Source: Myxococcus qinghaiensis (GTDB taxonomy: Bacteria; Myxococcota; Myxococcia; Myxococcales; Myxococcaceae). Taken from it: DNA of 64,000 nucleotides. A program made the translations under genes and the position numbers. The stretch is from positions 1 through 64,000 of the forward strand of contig NZ_JAKCFA010000022.1 in assembly GCF_024198215.1 (NCBI RefSeq). Reading direction: 5' to 3'. This document shows positions 1-8,432 of this stretch, piece after piece; within the stretch, counting starts at the first letter, position 1; the number at the start of each line of letters is the position of its first letter. Below the pieces are notes generated by a model that worked only from the letters and a program-made list of their open reading frames with translations, did no database searches and was not told where the DNA came from.

Positions 1-621
1 GACCGGGCCCGGCGCGGCGTCGAGCGGCGCCTGTCTCGCAGCCGCCTGGGGACAATGCGGACGATGGCGGACTTCGACTGGGGCTGGCCCAAGCGCATCG
101 ACAGGACAGCCGTGGAGGGCGCCCTGGACCTGGACTTCATGGAGCGCCCCGCCAACGTCGTCCTCGTCGCCCCGCAGGGACTGGGCAAGACGATGATTGC
201 CCAGAACATCGCCTACAACGCTGTCCAGGCGGGCCACTGCGTCCTCTTCACCACCGCCTCTCAAATGCTGCTGGATTTGGGAGCCCAGGAGTCGGCTCGC
301 GCCCTGGACCGGCGACTGAAGCACTACTGCACCCAGGCCGCGCTGCTCGTCATCGACGAGATTGGCTACCTCTCCTACGACGCCAGGAACGCGGACCTCC
401 TCTTCCAGGTGGTCTCTCGCAGGTATGAGAAGAAGCCGATTGTCTTGACCACCAATCTGCCCTTCTCGGAATGGACAAACATCTTCCCCAACGCGGCTTG
501 CGCCATTGCGCTGATTGACCGCGTCATCCACCACGCGAGCATCATCAGCATCGAGGGCGACAGCTACCGCCGCCGCGTCGCCGAGGAGTCGCGCGCCGAG
601 CGCAAGGCAAAGAAGGGCTGA
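1..621 (+). CDS. istB: IstB-like IS21 helper ATPase, 5' end outside window
   Basis: AAA+ ATPase that partners the IS21 transposase IstA in target selection. The reading frame is open from base 1, so the gene begins upstream of the window; the first internal Met is at 55. Walker A (APQGLGKT) lies near 169-192 and Walker B (LLVIDEIGYL) near 343-372, followed by a sensor-like TTNLPFSEW. The C-terminus is basic and complete, ending at 621. The visible 207 codons cover most of a normal IstB of about 250 residues. No istA is seen because it would lie upstream. Directly downstream are short repeats like IS21 ends and then other transposon debris, so this is part of a mobile-element cluster. It may be a live element or a remnant. 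Confidence 0.9.
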   Translation, partial: DRARRGVERRLSRSRLGTMRTMADFDWGWPKRIDRTAVEGALDLDFMERPANVVLVAPQGLGKTMIAQNIAYNAVQAGHCVLFTTASQMLLDLGAQESARALDRRLKHYCTQAALLVIDEIGYLSYDARNADLLFQVVSRRYEKKPIVLTTNLPFSEWTNIFPNAACAIALIDRVIHHASIISIEGDSYRRRVAEESRAERKAKKG

Positions 622-700
622 CCCTCTCCTCCCGCTCTCTCGGCCACCGGCCCCGCTCGCCGCTCTGTCTTCCAGGGCGGCAGTGGGGCCGTCCTGCGTC

Positions 701-770
701 GATGACCCGATTTCCGCACCCAGTGATGACCACCTACGTGACCAGATTCCCGCGCTCCTCGATGACCGCC
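701..770. repeat. Short direct repeats, possible IS21 right end
   Basis: Two copies of a 17/16-base motif of the form GATGACC-CGATTTCCGC (701-717) and GTGACC-AGATTCCCGC (738-753), with a further GATGACCGCC at 761, follow istB. IS21 elements carry several short repeats of this kind inside their ends, so this is probably the right terminus. The exact end and any target duplication cannot be fixed here. Confidence 0.35.
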
Positions 771-775
771 AACAG

Positions 776-1036
776 CCGGGCCTGGAGCCGACGAACAACT
801 TCGGCGAGAGATGCCTGCGTCACGCCGTCATGTACCGCAAGACGTCCTTCGGCACGCAAGGCCCCGAGGGCAGTCGCTTCGTGGAGCGCATCCTCACGGC
901 CGTCACGACCCTCAAGCTGCAACAGCGAGGCGCGCTGACCTTCCTGACCGAGACGCTGCACGCTCACCGACGCGGCCTTCCGACGCCCTCTCTGCTGCCT
1001 TCGCTGGAAGCGCTTCCGCTCGCGAACGCCGCCTGA
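776..1036 (+). pseudogene. IS66-family transposase C-terminal remnant
   Basis: The translation from about 776 reads like the C-terminal end of an IS66-family transposase. It has the EPTNN motif followed by a GERCLRHAVMYRKTSFGTQ-type stretch (it contains the last catalytic acidic residue of the family), then RFVERILTAVTT, and a tail ending in PTPSLLPS. The rest of the roughly 500-residue protein is missing. The scrap directly follows IS21-end-like repeats, consistent with insertion of IS21 into, or deletion of, an older IS66 copy. It is not closely similar to the complete IS66 transposase at 5825-7336, so a different IS66 subgroup is involved. Confidence 0.75.
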
Positions 1037-1133
1037 GCCGGTGAACGGTTACTTGACCTTTAGCGAGCGTTGAGCCTCTTATCGGTGCAAGGAATGCTTC
1101 ACCGACGTGAAGCCAGTTCGCTCGGGGGAGCGT

Positions 1134-1754
1134 ATGACGACACAGGCAACAGTCTCGGGCTCGATCGTGATCGGCGACCCGAAAGGCTCCAACATCGCCA
1201 TCCCGGTCTCGGCGACCTTGCCGTCGCCGAACGGCAACGCCTTGGTGTTCAGCTACGATCTTCCACCGAACACCGCCCCGGAGAACACGCTCGATGTGGG
1301 CGATTTCATCAAGTGGGTCGGTTCGGCGCTGGGGCTTCCGGGCATCGATCTGCCGGGCAGCCTCGAAAAGCTCAACATCGGTGTCTCCCACCTGTTGATC
1401 GACACCGACGGGGCTTTTCAGATCGGCGCGCTGTTCGGTTCGGGTAGCGGTTCGACCTGGAAGGCCAACTGGGCGCCGATCGACGGTCTTCCGCTGTCGT
1501 TCAGCAACCTCGAAATCGAAGTCAATTATCAATCCAAGCCCTTGCCCCTAACCACCACGGCAGCGGCCAAGTCCGGCGACACCACCCTGGTCTTCGCGTC
1601 CACCTTGGGCCTGGTGGACGGGATGACGGTGACCGGGACCGGGGTCGCGACGGGCGCGACGGTGATCAAGTTCGATGCGACGACCGTGACCTTGAGCGCC
1701 GCCCTGACCGCCGCCGTGGCGAGCGGCGCGACCATCACCTTCACGCTGCCCTGA
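1134..1754 (+). CDS. Beta-rich protein of unknown function
   Basis: Not recognised. The 206-residue protein starts at the ATG at 1134, which has GGGGGAG just upstream; an in-frame start at 1107 lacks such a site. It has no signal peptide. The first 145 residues alternate short hydrophobic and polar runs as in beta-sheet proteins (for example IGALFGSGSGSTW). The last 65 are a Thr/Ala/Gly-rich module with TGTGVATGATV and VASGATITFTLP, a type of repeat common in phage and surface proteins. It sits 79 bases before a much larger beta-rich gene on the same strand and is bounded on both sides by transposon remnants. Codon choice looks closer to alphaproteobacterial than to the rest of the window. 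Probably imported with its neighbour. Confidence 0.7.
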   Translation: MTTQATVSGSIVIGDPKGSNIAIPVSATLPSPNGNALVFSYDLPPNTAPENTLDVGDFIKWVGSALGLPGIDLPGSLEKLNIGVSHLLIDTDGAFQIGALFGSGSGSTWKANWAPIDGLPLSFSNLEIEVNYQSKPLPLTTTAAAKSGDTTLVFASTLGLVDGMTVTGTGVATGATVIKFDATTVTLSAALTAAVASGATITFTLP

Positions 1755-1833
1755 GGCTCTCGGTGCCGTGGTCCCGGCGGGTCTTCAGTTGAAGGCCGTC
1801 GGCCCATGTCCATCGCGCTGAAGGCGCTTGATC

Positions 1834-4800
1834 ATGGCGACCATTGCGCGCCTTTCCGCCGTCCTTGATGTCGGGGCGCAGATTTCGCTCTCGGCGGCCC
1901 TGGGCGGCGGGGCGACCCGTTTCGGCGGCGCGCTGGCCGCCGGCCAGACGCTCGACCTCACGGCGGTCTTCAACGCCATACTGGGTCTGACCGGTTGGTC
2001 GCTGCCGTCCGGCTTTCCGGCCCTGACCCTGGACACCGCGACGGTGAGCGTGACCCTGGCGCAGGGCGCGACGCCGGGGGCGATCAGCGTCACGGCCGGA
2101 TCGGATCAGGTCTACAGCAACCTGCTGGGCCTGCAGGGGGTGACCATCACCCACTGGGGCCTCTCGCTGAACGCCGGCGGAGCCTCCAAGGACATTGGTT
2201 TCACGCTCGGCGCGTCTCTAGGCGGCCACGCCTTATCGGGCTTCGTCGCCTTCGACGGCGGCGACTTCACCGCCATTGGCGTGACCTCCACCGCGAGCTG
2301 GGCCGTCGGCGACCTCCTGGGCTGGATCGCGCCGGGCGTCGACTGGGGCGACCTGCTGCCGATCTCGTTTTCCCCCCAGTCGAGCACCGCGCCGATGCGG
2401 CTCTATCACGGCGGCAAGGCCGGGACGGATGGCTACCTGCCCGGCTTCAATCTCGACCAGACCCGGATCGACATCCTGGGCTTCGTGGCCGACGTCTCGG
2501 CCCAGGTCGACAAGGGCCTGACCGTGACGGGAGCCCTGCCGTCGCCGATCAAGATCGAGATCCTCGAGATCACCGGCAAGACAGACGCCGTCGGCCCTTC
2601 GGTGAGCGCCCAGACCGGCGGCGGCTTCACGCTCGAGGCCGGCTTCGTCTTCGCTGGCAGCAGGTTCGTGGATGGCGAGGTCACGGTGCAGAAAGGCACC
2701 GCCGGCGCCTACGAGTTCGCCGCGACGATCACCTATGACGGCGGCGGGCTGCCGTTCCCCGTGCCGCCGCTGGCCTTCACCTACACCCAGAGCGACGGCT
2801 TCCAGGTGGCGGGGTGGAACCTGCCGAACTTTCCGGGGCCCGAGGCCCTGGTGCAGGAAATCCAGAAGGCGATCCAGCAACATGGCCAGGCGGCCTGTGG
2901 CAGCCTGGTGGACCTGGTGTTCCAGGAAACGGTCACCACCAAATTCGATGTCAGCGTGGGGATGGCCCGTCAGAACGGCCAGTTCGGCGTCAGCTTGACC
3001 TGCAGCTACACTCTCACGGTCCTCGGACAGTCTCTGACGGTCGATGCGCCGAGCTTTGTCGTGCCCCTGACCCCGGCGCCGACCAGCTTCAGCGACCTGC
3101 TCGACTGGCTCATCGACCGCCTCGGCGACGCCGTGGTGAACCTGGCCGAGGCTCTGGCGAACGATCCGGTCAAGACCGTGGAATTCCTGGGCATGGTGGT
3201 CGCGCCGAAGGTCCTGAAGAAGCTCGCCACCACCCTAATCTGCAGGGGCTATCCCACCAACGGCGGCGGTGGGGGCGGGGGCGGAGGGGGCGGCTCCGGC
3301 GGCTCGGGCCTGCCGCCAGGGCCCGGCTGGCCCGCCGGGGGCGGTGGCGGCGGTGGCGGCGCGACGCCGTCGACCCCGACGATCACAAGCCTGAGCTATG
3401 TGGCCGGGGAGTTTGGCGAGCCCGGCGCGCTTTCGGTGGCCTGGACCCCCGCCACCAACGCCAGCGGCTACGTGGCCGGGTTCTGCCTGCTGCCCGACAC
3501 CGCCAATCCCGTGGTCTCGGTCACGACCCAGGAAACCTCCGTGTCGATCGCCTTGCCATCGCCCCTGTCGCCAGCGCCGGCGCAATATGTGGTTCTGGTG
3601 TTCGCCAATGACGGTCCGACCCAGGGCGTGCTGTCGACGCCTTGGCCGATCAGCGCGCTGGACGCGCCCACCGGCCTGACCGCGGTCCGGGACGCGGGAC
3701 AGGTCGACGTCTCCTGGAACCTAGTTGAAGGCGCCGACAGCTACGAGGCCCGGCTGACCGGGGCGAGTTATACGGGCCCGGTGGTTCTCGTCAGCTCGCC
3801 CCGGACAGGCCTGCCGCTGCCGCCGTCGGATCCACGGGCAGCCTATACGGCCAGTGTCGTGGCGCGCATGGCCGACGGTAGCGCCATTGCCAGCGCGCTG
3901 TCGACGATCGCGGTACCCGCGCTCCCGCCGCCACCTCCTCCGCCGCCTCCGCCCCCGGTTGGACCGGTCGCCTGGCTCGACTGGTCCGACGGCAGCGCCG
4001 ACTCCCAGGGCATCGAGAACGTCCTCGCCAAAATCACTGGCGCGCTCAATGCCCAGGCCAGCTGGGCCACGATGTCCAAGCCGGTAGCCTGTGACGCCCG
4101 CCATACGCCGGCGCGAGGCTGGTTGTTCTACGATCCGGCGTGGGACGAGACCGCCATTCCCAAGACGATCTCCGGCTGGACCTATGCGGTCTGGCCGTCG
4201 ACCCAGTCGCCGGACATCATCGCCGCCGTCATGAGTGGCGCGCCTCTACCGGCCGGCGGAACGCTCTCATCCGCGCAGGCGGTGCTGAGCCAACCGCTCA
4301 TGGCCAACCGTGAAGACGACGGAAACGAAGCGCCGAACCAGGCACTCTTCTATCCGATTGTGAGCGATGGGCCGGAACAGGACCGTCCGCTCTTCTCGCC
4401 GACCGCTTGGCGATGCTCGACCTTTTCGTCGGGCGAAGGTGGCAACGACGGCATCCTGAATGTCTTCGAGCAAATCCAGGCGGGATTGGGCAAAAGCCCA
4501 TCCTCCGCGCCCTTGGCGGTTAAGATCGTCGCCGACGACCGGCGGCACGGCGATGCATGCGGCTTCGTCTACTTCAACGACACGGCCAGCGCTGGCGACC
4601 TGACCTACGTCCGAAACCCCAAATCCTGGGCGTGCGCGACCTGGATCACGTCCGACGCTCTCGACGGGACGGCCAATCGGGTGCTGGAGGCTCTGAACGG
4701 CGCGCCCTTGCCGGACGGCACGGTGCTCAGCTGGGCTCAGGCCTGCACGGCCAAGGTGGTCTTCACCAATCGCCAGGACGGCTGGGGCGGCGGGGCCACG

Positions 4801-4845
4801 TTCTGCATCATCTACCCGTTGGGAAGGGAAGAGAAATCTCCCTGA
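1834..4845 (+). CDS. Large modular protein, Gly/Pro-linked, FnIII-like, tandem C-terminal domain
   Basis: Not recognised. About 1003 residues from the ATG at 1834 (GAAGG 9 bases upstream; TTG at 1828 is an alternative). No signal peptide. Order of parts: an N-terminal beta-rich region (residues 1-470) resembling its upstream neighbour; a poly-Gly linker (bases about 3262-3366); two fibronectin-III-like segments (about 3370-3915); a poly-Pro linker (about 3925-3958); then two copies of a roughly 125-residue domain (from about 4000 and 4440). Each copy has a GAPLP-x-G-x-LS-x-AQA block and a YP(I/L) ending. The Gly and Pro linkers suggest an extended display protein. Forms a probable operon with the 1134-1754 gene. 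Confidence 0.75.
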   Translation: MATIARLSAVLDVGAQISLSAALGGGATRFGGALAAGQTLDLTAVFNAILGLTGWSLPSGFPALTLDTATVSVTLAQGATPGAISVTAGSDQVYSNLLGLQGVTITHWGLSLNAGGASKDIGFTLGASLGGHALSGFVAFDGGDFTAIGVTSTASWAVGDLLGWIAPGVDWGDLLPISFSPQSSTAPMRLYHGGKAGTDGYLPGFNLDQTRIDILGFVADVSAQVDKGLTVTGALPSPIKIEILEITGKTDAVGPSVSAQTGGGFTLEAGFVFAGSRFVDGEVTVQKGTAGAYEFAATITYDGGGLPFPVPPLAFTYTQSDGFQVAGWNLPNFPGPEALVQEIQKAIQQHGQAACGSLVDLVFQETVTTKFDVSVGMARQNGQFGVSLTCSYTLTVLGQSLTVDAPSFVVPLTPAPTSFSDLLDWLIDRLGDAVVNLAEALANDPVKTVEFLGMVVAPKVLKKLATTLICRGYPTNGGGGGGGGGGGSGGSGLPPGPGWPAGGGGGGGGATPSTPTITSLSYVAGEFGEPGALSVAWTPATNASGYVAGFCLLPDTANPVVSVTTQETSVSIALPSPLSPAPAQYVVLVFANDGPTQGVLSTPWPISALDAPTGLTAVRDAGQVDVSWNLVEGADSYEARLTGASYTGPVVLVSSPRTGLPLPPSDPRAAYTASVVARMADGSAIASALSTIAVPALPPPPPPPPPPPVGPVAWLDWSDGSADSQGIENVLAKITGALNAQASWATMSKPVACDARHTPARGWLFYDPAWDETAIPKTISGWTYAVWPSTQSPDIIAAVMSGAPLPAGGTLSSAQAVLSQPLMANREDDGNEAPNQALFYPIVSDGPEQDRPLFSPTAWRCSTFSSGEGGNDGILNVFEQIQAGLGKSPSSAPLAVKIVADDRRHGDACGFVYFNDTASAGDLTYVRNPKSWACATWITSDALDGTANRVLEALNGAPLPDGTVLSWAQACTAKVVFTNRQDGWGGGATFCIIYPLGREEKSP

Positions 4846-4959
4846 AGAGGGGCGGGGCTATGCCCAGCAGCGGCCCCATCCAAGGTCAGAGAAGAGTCAC
4901 CTGATCGCCTCGAAAAACACGTCGAAGACCGCAGGTGATCTTCCGGAGCGTGGTCCCCC

Positions 4960-5270
4960 CTACAACCGCACCGTCATGGCTCGTCCGCCATATGAGACCG
5001 TCCTCACCATCGGCAGCGTGAGCGCACTTGCCCTGGCGGCTCCCATCACCACGATCTTCAGCGCTCGCTGTTTGACCGTCCTTACAACTCTCAAAACGCA
5101 CCCGCGCGAAGCCGTGCGCCAATACTCCGCACTCCAGGTACCGGGTGAAGTCCCGCTCCACATACCGGGGGAGGCCACGCCCCACTTCGCTCGCCTCCAC
5201 CAGCAACGTGGCGAGATTGTCCCTCACCGCCTCATACAGCTGGAGATGAAGGGCTTGTGCGAAGACCCGG
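4960..5270 (-). pseudogene. IS91-family transposase N-terminal remnant
   Basis: Read on the minus strand from about 5270, the translation gives LYEAVRDNLATLL, then GLPRYVERDFTRYLECG and VLAHGFARVRFESCK. This is the start of IS91-type transposases, with their zinc-binding N-terminal domain. After about 5120 the frame breaks and a second frame continues weakly (YGGRAM near 5000 may correspond to the next cysteine motif). The catalytic rolling-circle part is absent. It is a decayed fragment between the unusual beta-rich gene pair and the IS66 nest. Confidence 0.65.
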
Positions 5271-5328
5271 AGTGCGGCTCATGGGCTCCCCGTCAGCGTC
5301 CCTCACCTCCCGCTCTGCTCCCGTCCGC

Positions 5329-5398
5329 TACGCCCAATAGGGCTCTTGTCCTTCCTATGCTCCTACGCCCAATAGGGCTCTTGTCCTTCCTATGCTCC
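5329..5398. repeat. 35-bp perfect tandem duplication
   Basis: Two adjacent identical 35-base units (5329-5363 and 5364-5398), each beginning TACGCCCAATAGGGCTCTTG and ending TATGCTCC. It lies in non-coding debris between the IS91 remnant and the older IS66 end. No function is apparent; slippage is the likely origin. Confidence 0.9.
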
Positions 5399-5533
5399 TT
5401 ACTGCTCGGGCGGCCCCAGTCAGCGGCCCTCCACGACACCTCCGCTCCTGCCCTCACCCTCAACATGGCCTCTATCCTGCCTATACGCTCCGGTTTGGTC
5501 CTTTTTTGGTCGGCGGTTTCAGCCGGTCATCGC

Positions 5534-5548
5534 GTAAGAGCTCGCCGT
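5534..5548. repeat. Left terminal repeat of older IS66-like element
   Basis: GTAAGAGCTCGCCGT here is the exact reverse complement of 8261-8275. The pair encloses the complete IS66 element and its inner terminal repeats. The sequence differs by one base from the inner repeats over the same stretch, so these look like the ends of an older related element. Flanking eight-base sequences on the two sides do not match, so no target duplication is visible. Confidence 0.7.
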
Positions 5549-5603
5549 GCCCCCTACCGGCGGGTAGCGCTGACCATGCCGACGCGCGCTGGACGGCCAA
5601 CGG

Positions 5604-5757
5604 TCAGTCGTGGCTCTTCGGCAACGTGACGGTGCTGGGGTTGTCGATGGCGGCGAGGGCGGCGCGCAGCAGGTAGTCCCCCGGGTCTTCGCCGCGCAAC
5701 TTCGCCGTCTCAATCAGCGAGTAGAAGAGGGCGGCCACCTGGGTGCCTCTCTCGGAC
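5604..5757 (-). pseudogene. Second IS66 transposase C-terminal fragment
   Basis: Minus-strand translation gives ERGTQVAALFYSLIETAK, then RAALAAIDNPSTVTLP and a stop at 5604. It is a close but not identical copy of the last 50 residues of the complete IS66 transposase at 5825-7336 (SQRGTEVAALFYSLVETAR). It is cut at the left terminal repeat of the complete element (5758). This shows that the complete element inserted into, or recombined with, a related copy of which only this 3' end and the outer repeats remain. Confidence 0.85.
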
Positions 5758-5824
5758 GTAAGAGTTCGCCGTGCCCCGTCTGGGCACTGAGCTGACCTCA
5801 CCGGGGGGGCGGCGGACGCGGTCG

Positions 5825-7336
5825 TCAGCCTTGGCTCTTCGGGAGGGTGACGGTGCCCGGGTTCTCAATGGCGGCCAGTGCAGCGCGCCGCAAGTAGTGC
5901 CCCGGGTCCTCACCGCGCAGGCGTGCCGTCTCGACGAGGGAGTAGAAGAGGGCCGCCACCTCGGTGCCCCGCTGGGACTTGCTGCCGTAGTGGTTCTTCC
6001 TGCCCAGCACCATGTCGCGCAACTGGCGTTCGACGTGGTTGTTGTCGAGCGGCACCTGCGGGTGGGTGAGGAAGAGGGTCAGTCCGCTCCACAGCCCCAG
6101 CATGTACTCGAGGGCCTTGCGAAACGCGCTGCCGGGCAGCGCTCGCTGCGCCAGGGCCCACTCCCGGATGCGCTCCACCACGGGGGCGGACTTCTGCTGG
6201 CGCACGGCGCACCGGTGCGCAAGCGCGGCCTGGCGCGTTTCCCCGCCCAGCGCGTACCAGCCCGGCAGGTCCGCCTCAATGGCATACAACTCGCCGATGA
6301 GAGTCAGCCCCTGCTTGCAGGCAGGGGCCACCTTCTGCGCCTCGAAGAATTTGCGGCGCACATGCGCCCAGCAGAAAGCCAGGGTTGCCGGCGCGGGCCC
6401 ATCCGCGCCCGACTTCGTCGCCGTCTGGTACGCCGCATACCCATCCACCAGGACGACTCCCGCGTAGTCGCCCAGCACCGTGCGAGCCGTTGCCCCGGAG
6501 CGGCTGGGGAGGATGCGGTGGTAGACGGTGTCGGGCGAGGCGACCGTCCACGCGTACCACTTCGTGCCGGGCCCCTTCTCCAGCAGGTACCAGTGCGTCT
6601 CGTCCGCGTGCACCAGGGGCGAGGAGAAAACATGCGCGGGCAGCGCCTCGTAGCTGGGCTGGAGGTGGCCAGCCAGTGCGTCGAGCTGGTCCCACAGCGT
6701 CTGCGCCTCCACCACCAATCCCTCGCGCCCGTAGAGCCTTTCCTGTCGGGCCAGTGGCAGGTGGAAGCCGTACTTCATGAGGGCCACGTGGACGGCGAAG
6801 TCCACCGAGTAGCGGCCGCCTGGAATGAGGCGCGGCGGGGCGGGCGCCGTCACCGGAGCACAGCCGTGGCCGCAGCGGTACTTCTGCCGCTTCACGCGGC
6901 GCAGCAGGAAGCTTCTCTCGACGACGGTGATTTCCTCGCCGTCCTCCGTCTGGCCTTCCCACGCATGCAGGCCGCTACCGCACAGGCCGCACACCCGGTC
7001 CGCCTCGTCCAATGGCAGCACCACCTCCTGTACCTTCAATTCGGGCTGGGCCCGCGGGCCATGGCCGCGCCGCGGCTTGGCTCGCGGGGGCTTCGGAGGC
7101 TTGTCGCCGAGCCTCTCGCTGGAGGCGCCGAAGAGACGCTGCTGCAGGAGGGCCAATTGCTCCTTCAGCCCCATCAGCTCCAGCTGCAGCTTTTCCTGGG
7201 CGTCCTCGCCCTTGAGCCGGGCGTTCTCCGCGACGAGAGCTTCGAGACGCTGGTGCAGCCGGGCATTCTCCGCCTCCAGCAGGGTGGCCACCTGCTTCGC
7301 CGTCTCCAAGTCGCTCAGTTGCTCGACGCGCACCAT
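5825..7336 (-). CDS. tnpC: IS66-family transposase TnpC
   Basis: DDE transposase of the IS66 element, 503 residues, the usual length. It starts with a Leu-zipper-like coiled coil (residues 1-70), then a basic linker, a zinc-finger-like segment (CGLCGSGLHAWEG, with a second Cys/His pair in YRCGHGC) and the DDE core. Acidic residues lie in VHADETHWYLLEKG and VVLVDGYAAYQ, and the third catalytic residue is probably the Glu in NNHVERQLRDMVLGRKN. It ends with the conserved AALFYSLVETARLRGEDP block. The start is the ATG at 7336, 17 bases downstream of tnpB. No frameshift is seen. Confidence 0.95.
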   Translation of the reverse strand: MVRVEQLSDLETAKQVATLLEAENARLHQRLEALVAENARLKGEDAQEKLQLELMGLKEQLALLQQRLFGASSERLGDKPPKPPRAKPRRGHGPRAQPELKVQEVVLPLDEADRVCGLCGSGLHAWEGQTEDGEEITVVERSFLLRRVKRQKYRCGHGCAPVTAPAPPRLIPGGRYSVDFAVHVALMKYGFHLPLARQERLYGREGLVVEAQTLWDQLDALAGHLQPSYEALPAHVFSSPLVHADETHWYLLEKGPGTKWYAWTVASPDTVYHRILPSRSGATARTVLGDYAGVVLVDGYAAYQTATKSGADGPAPATLAFCWAHVRRKFFEAQKVAPACKQGLTLIGELYAIEADLPGWYALGGETRQAALAHRCAVRQQKSAPVVERIREWALAQRALPGSAFRKALEYMLGLWSGLTLFLTHPQVPLDNNHVERQLRDMVLGRKNHYGSKSQRGTEVAALFYSLVETARLRGEDPGHYLRRAALAAIENPGTVTLPKSQG

Positions 7337-7352
7337 GACTACCTGCTGGGTG

Positions 7353-7733
7353 CTACAAAGCAGGCGCTACTGCAAGCGTTTTCTCGTCCACCACCGGTGG
7401 CGACAGCCGCCACCGTCCGGCCAGCTCGCAGCCCTCCAGAAACAGAGACAACTCACTCACGGTCAGCTCCACCGCCTGCGCGCCCTCTTCGCACCAGGGC
7501 CTGGCGAAGCGTCCCCGGAAGAGTCTCTTGGTGAGAAGCACCAGGCCCGTGCCGTCGAAGTGGAGCACCTTGGCCCGCTTCCGGCACCGGCCGACGAAGA
7601 GGAAGACGTCGCCTTTGAGAAGCTGCCTTTCCAGTTGCTGCTCGACGAGGGCCCCCAGGCCATCGAAGCCCTTGCGCATGTCTACTGGGGCCGCGTACGC
7701 GAAGACGCGCACCGCCCGCGTCAGCGTCAGCAC
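7353..7733 (-). CDS. tnpB: IS66-family accessory protein TnpB
   Basis: Small accessory protein required for IS66 transposition; its biochemical role is unclear in the family. About 126 residues, read from the GTG at 7733, whose bases overlap the TGA stop of tnpA, so it is probably translated by coupling. The family signature is plain: FAYAAPVDMRKGFDGLGALV near the N-terminus, then DVFLFVGRCRKRAKVLHFD and LLTKRLFRGRF. The C-terminus is slightly extended. It lies between tnpA and tnpC as in other IS66 elements. Confidence 0.92.
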   Translation of the reverse strand: MLTLTRAVRVFAYAAPVDMRKGFDGLGALVEQQLERQLLKGDVFLFVGRCRKRAKVLHFDGTGLVLLTKRLFRGRFARPWCEEGAQAVELTVSELSLFLEGCELAGRWRLSPPVVDEKTLAVAPAL

Positions 7734-8137
7734 TCCAGTCTCCCCAGCAACTGCGCCGCGGCCTCCAGACTGAGTCCCTCGACTCGCCAGCCCCCTGGCG
7801 ACACCAGCACCACCGGCTGCATCCCCGTCCGGACTGCGTCGGTGACCGCCTTGCGTGCGGTGACGCGCACCGGTACCAGCGCCGCACTCTGACGGTTGCC
7901 CTTCTCGCGCGGGTGCCCCGCGGGCCTGCCCTTGCGCCACGCGTAGAGCGTCGGCTCGGACACGCCCAGCTTCTGCGACGCCTCGGCCATCCCCCCGCCC
8001 GTCTTCACCGTGTGCTCGACGTAGCGCACCGCGAAGGCGCGCAGCGCCTCGGGGAACGGCAACGAGCCACTCCGCCGTCCAGCCTTCAACCGCTGCGCCT
8101 CCTGGCGGAACTGCTCCAACTCCTTTTCCAACTCCAC
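7727..8137 (-). CDS. tnpA: IS66-family accessory protein TnpA (helix-turn-helix)
   Basis: First gene of the element, 136 residues from a GTG at 8137 with AGGAGGTGG upstream. It has an N-terminal coiled coil (ELEKELEQFRQEAQRLK), then a helix-turn-helix of transposase type (GGGMAEASQKLGVSEPTLYAWRKG) expected to bind the terminal repeats. The C-terminal half ends in VEGLSLEAAAQLLGRLE. The stop overlaps the tnpB start. Intact and normal in length. Confidence 0.92.
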   Translation of the reverse strand: MELEKELEQFRQEAQRLKAGRRSGSLPFPEALRAFAVRYVEHTVKTGGGMAEASQKLGVSEPTLYAWRKGRPAGHPREKGNRQSAALVPVRVTARKAVTDAVRTGMQPVVLVSPGGWRVEGLSLEAAAQLLGRLEC

Positions 8138-8260
8138 GGACCACCTCCTGGCGTGTGGCGGCAGGAGGTCTCACGAGAGGCTGGAGCCCGTCACGACGGG
8201 GCACGGCGAACTCTTACGACAGGACGTCTCACGACTCGGTCGCGCTGGTCACGACGGGGG

Positions 8261-8275
8261 ACGGCGAGCTCTTAC
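8261..8275. repeat. Right terminal repeat of older IS66-like element
   Basis: ACGGCGAGCTCTTAC is the reverse complement of 5534-5548. The roughly 55 bases before it (8218-8260) resemble the inside of the right end of the complete element, supporting two related ends nested one in the other. The toxin remnant begins immediately after it. Confidence 0.7.
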
Positions 8276-8276
8276 A

Positions 8277-8420
8277 AGGCGGCAAACCACGAAGGTACGT
8301 GGCCTGGGCATCCTGATTGAATGGCATGTGGCTGAAGCCAAGGCAGCTTCCGCATTCCGAAGGCTCTTGGACGGCGCGGGTATCGAGGGGATAAATGTCC
8401 TTCACACTCCGGCGCTCTGA
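8277..8420 (+). pseudogene. C-terminal stub of a polymorphic toxin, probably Tox-REase-5
   Basis: An open frame of 47 codons without a start runs from the very edge of the outer IS66 repeat to a TGA at 8418-8420. It includes GILIEWHVAEAKAASAFRRL and ends in INVLHTPAL. This is the kind of C-terminus found in restriction-endonuclease-fold toxin 5 proteins (an EWH motif, then a helix, then a V-x-HTP ending). Such toxins usually stand directly before an Imm52 gene, as here (start 12 bases later). The toxin body and its catalytic residues are gone, removed by the IS66 insertion or a linked deletion. Confidence 0.65.
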
Positions 8421-8432
8421 GGGAAGAACAAC

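Larger units (their letters stand above)
5758..8217 (-). mobile_element. Complete IS66-family insertion sequence (tnpA-tnpB-tnpC)
   Basis: The element spans 2460 bp and is bounded by a perfect 23-bp inverted repeat beginning GTAAGAGTTCGCCGTGCCCC (5758-5780 and 8195-8217). It carries the three genes of the family in order on the minus strand, all intact, so it may still be active. Length and gene order match typical IS66 elements. IS66 usually makes 8-bp target duplications. The flanks here (TCTCGGAC and GACAGGAC) share only the last four bases, so either the flank has changed or the element arrived by recombination within the older copy whose ends are at 5534 and 8275. Confidence 0.92.

Noticed and set aside
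5758-8217. Eight-base target duplication around the IS66 element
   Set aside because: The flanking octamers differ (TCTCGGAC versus GACAGGAC); four shared bases are not enough to claim a duplication.
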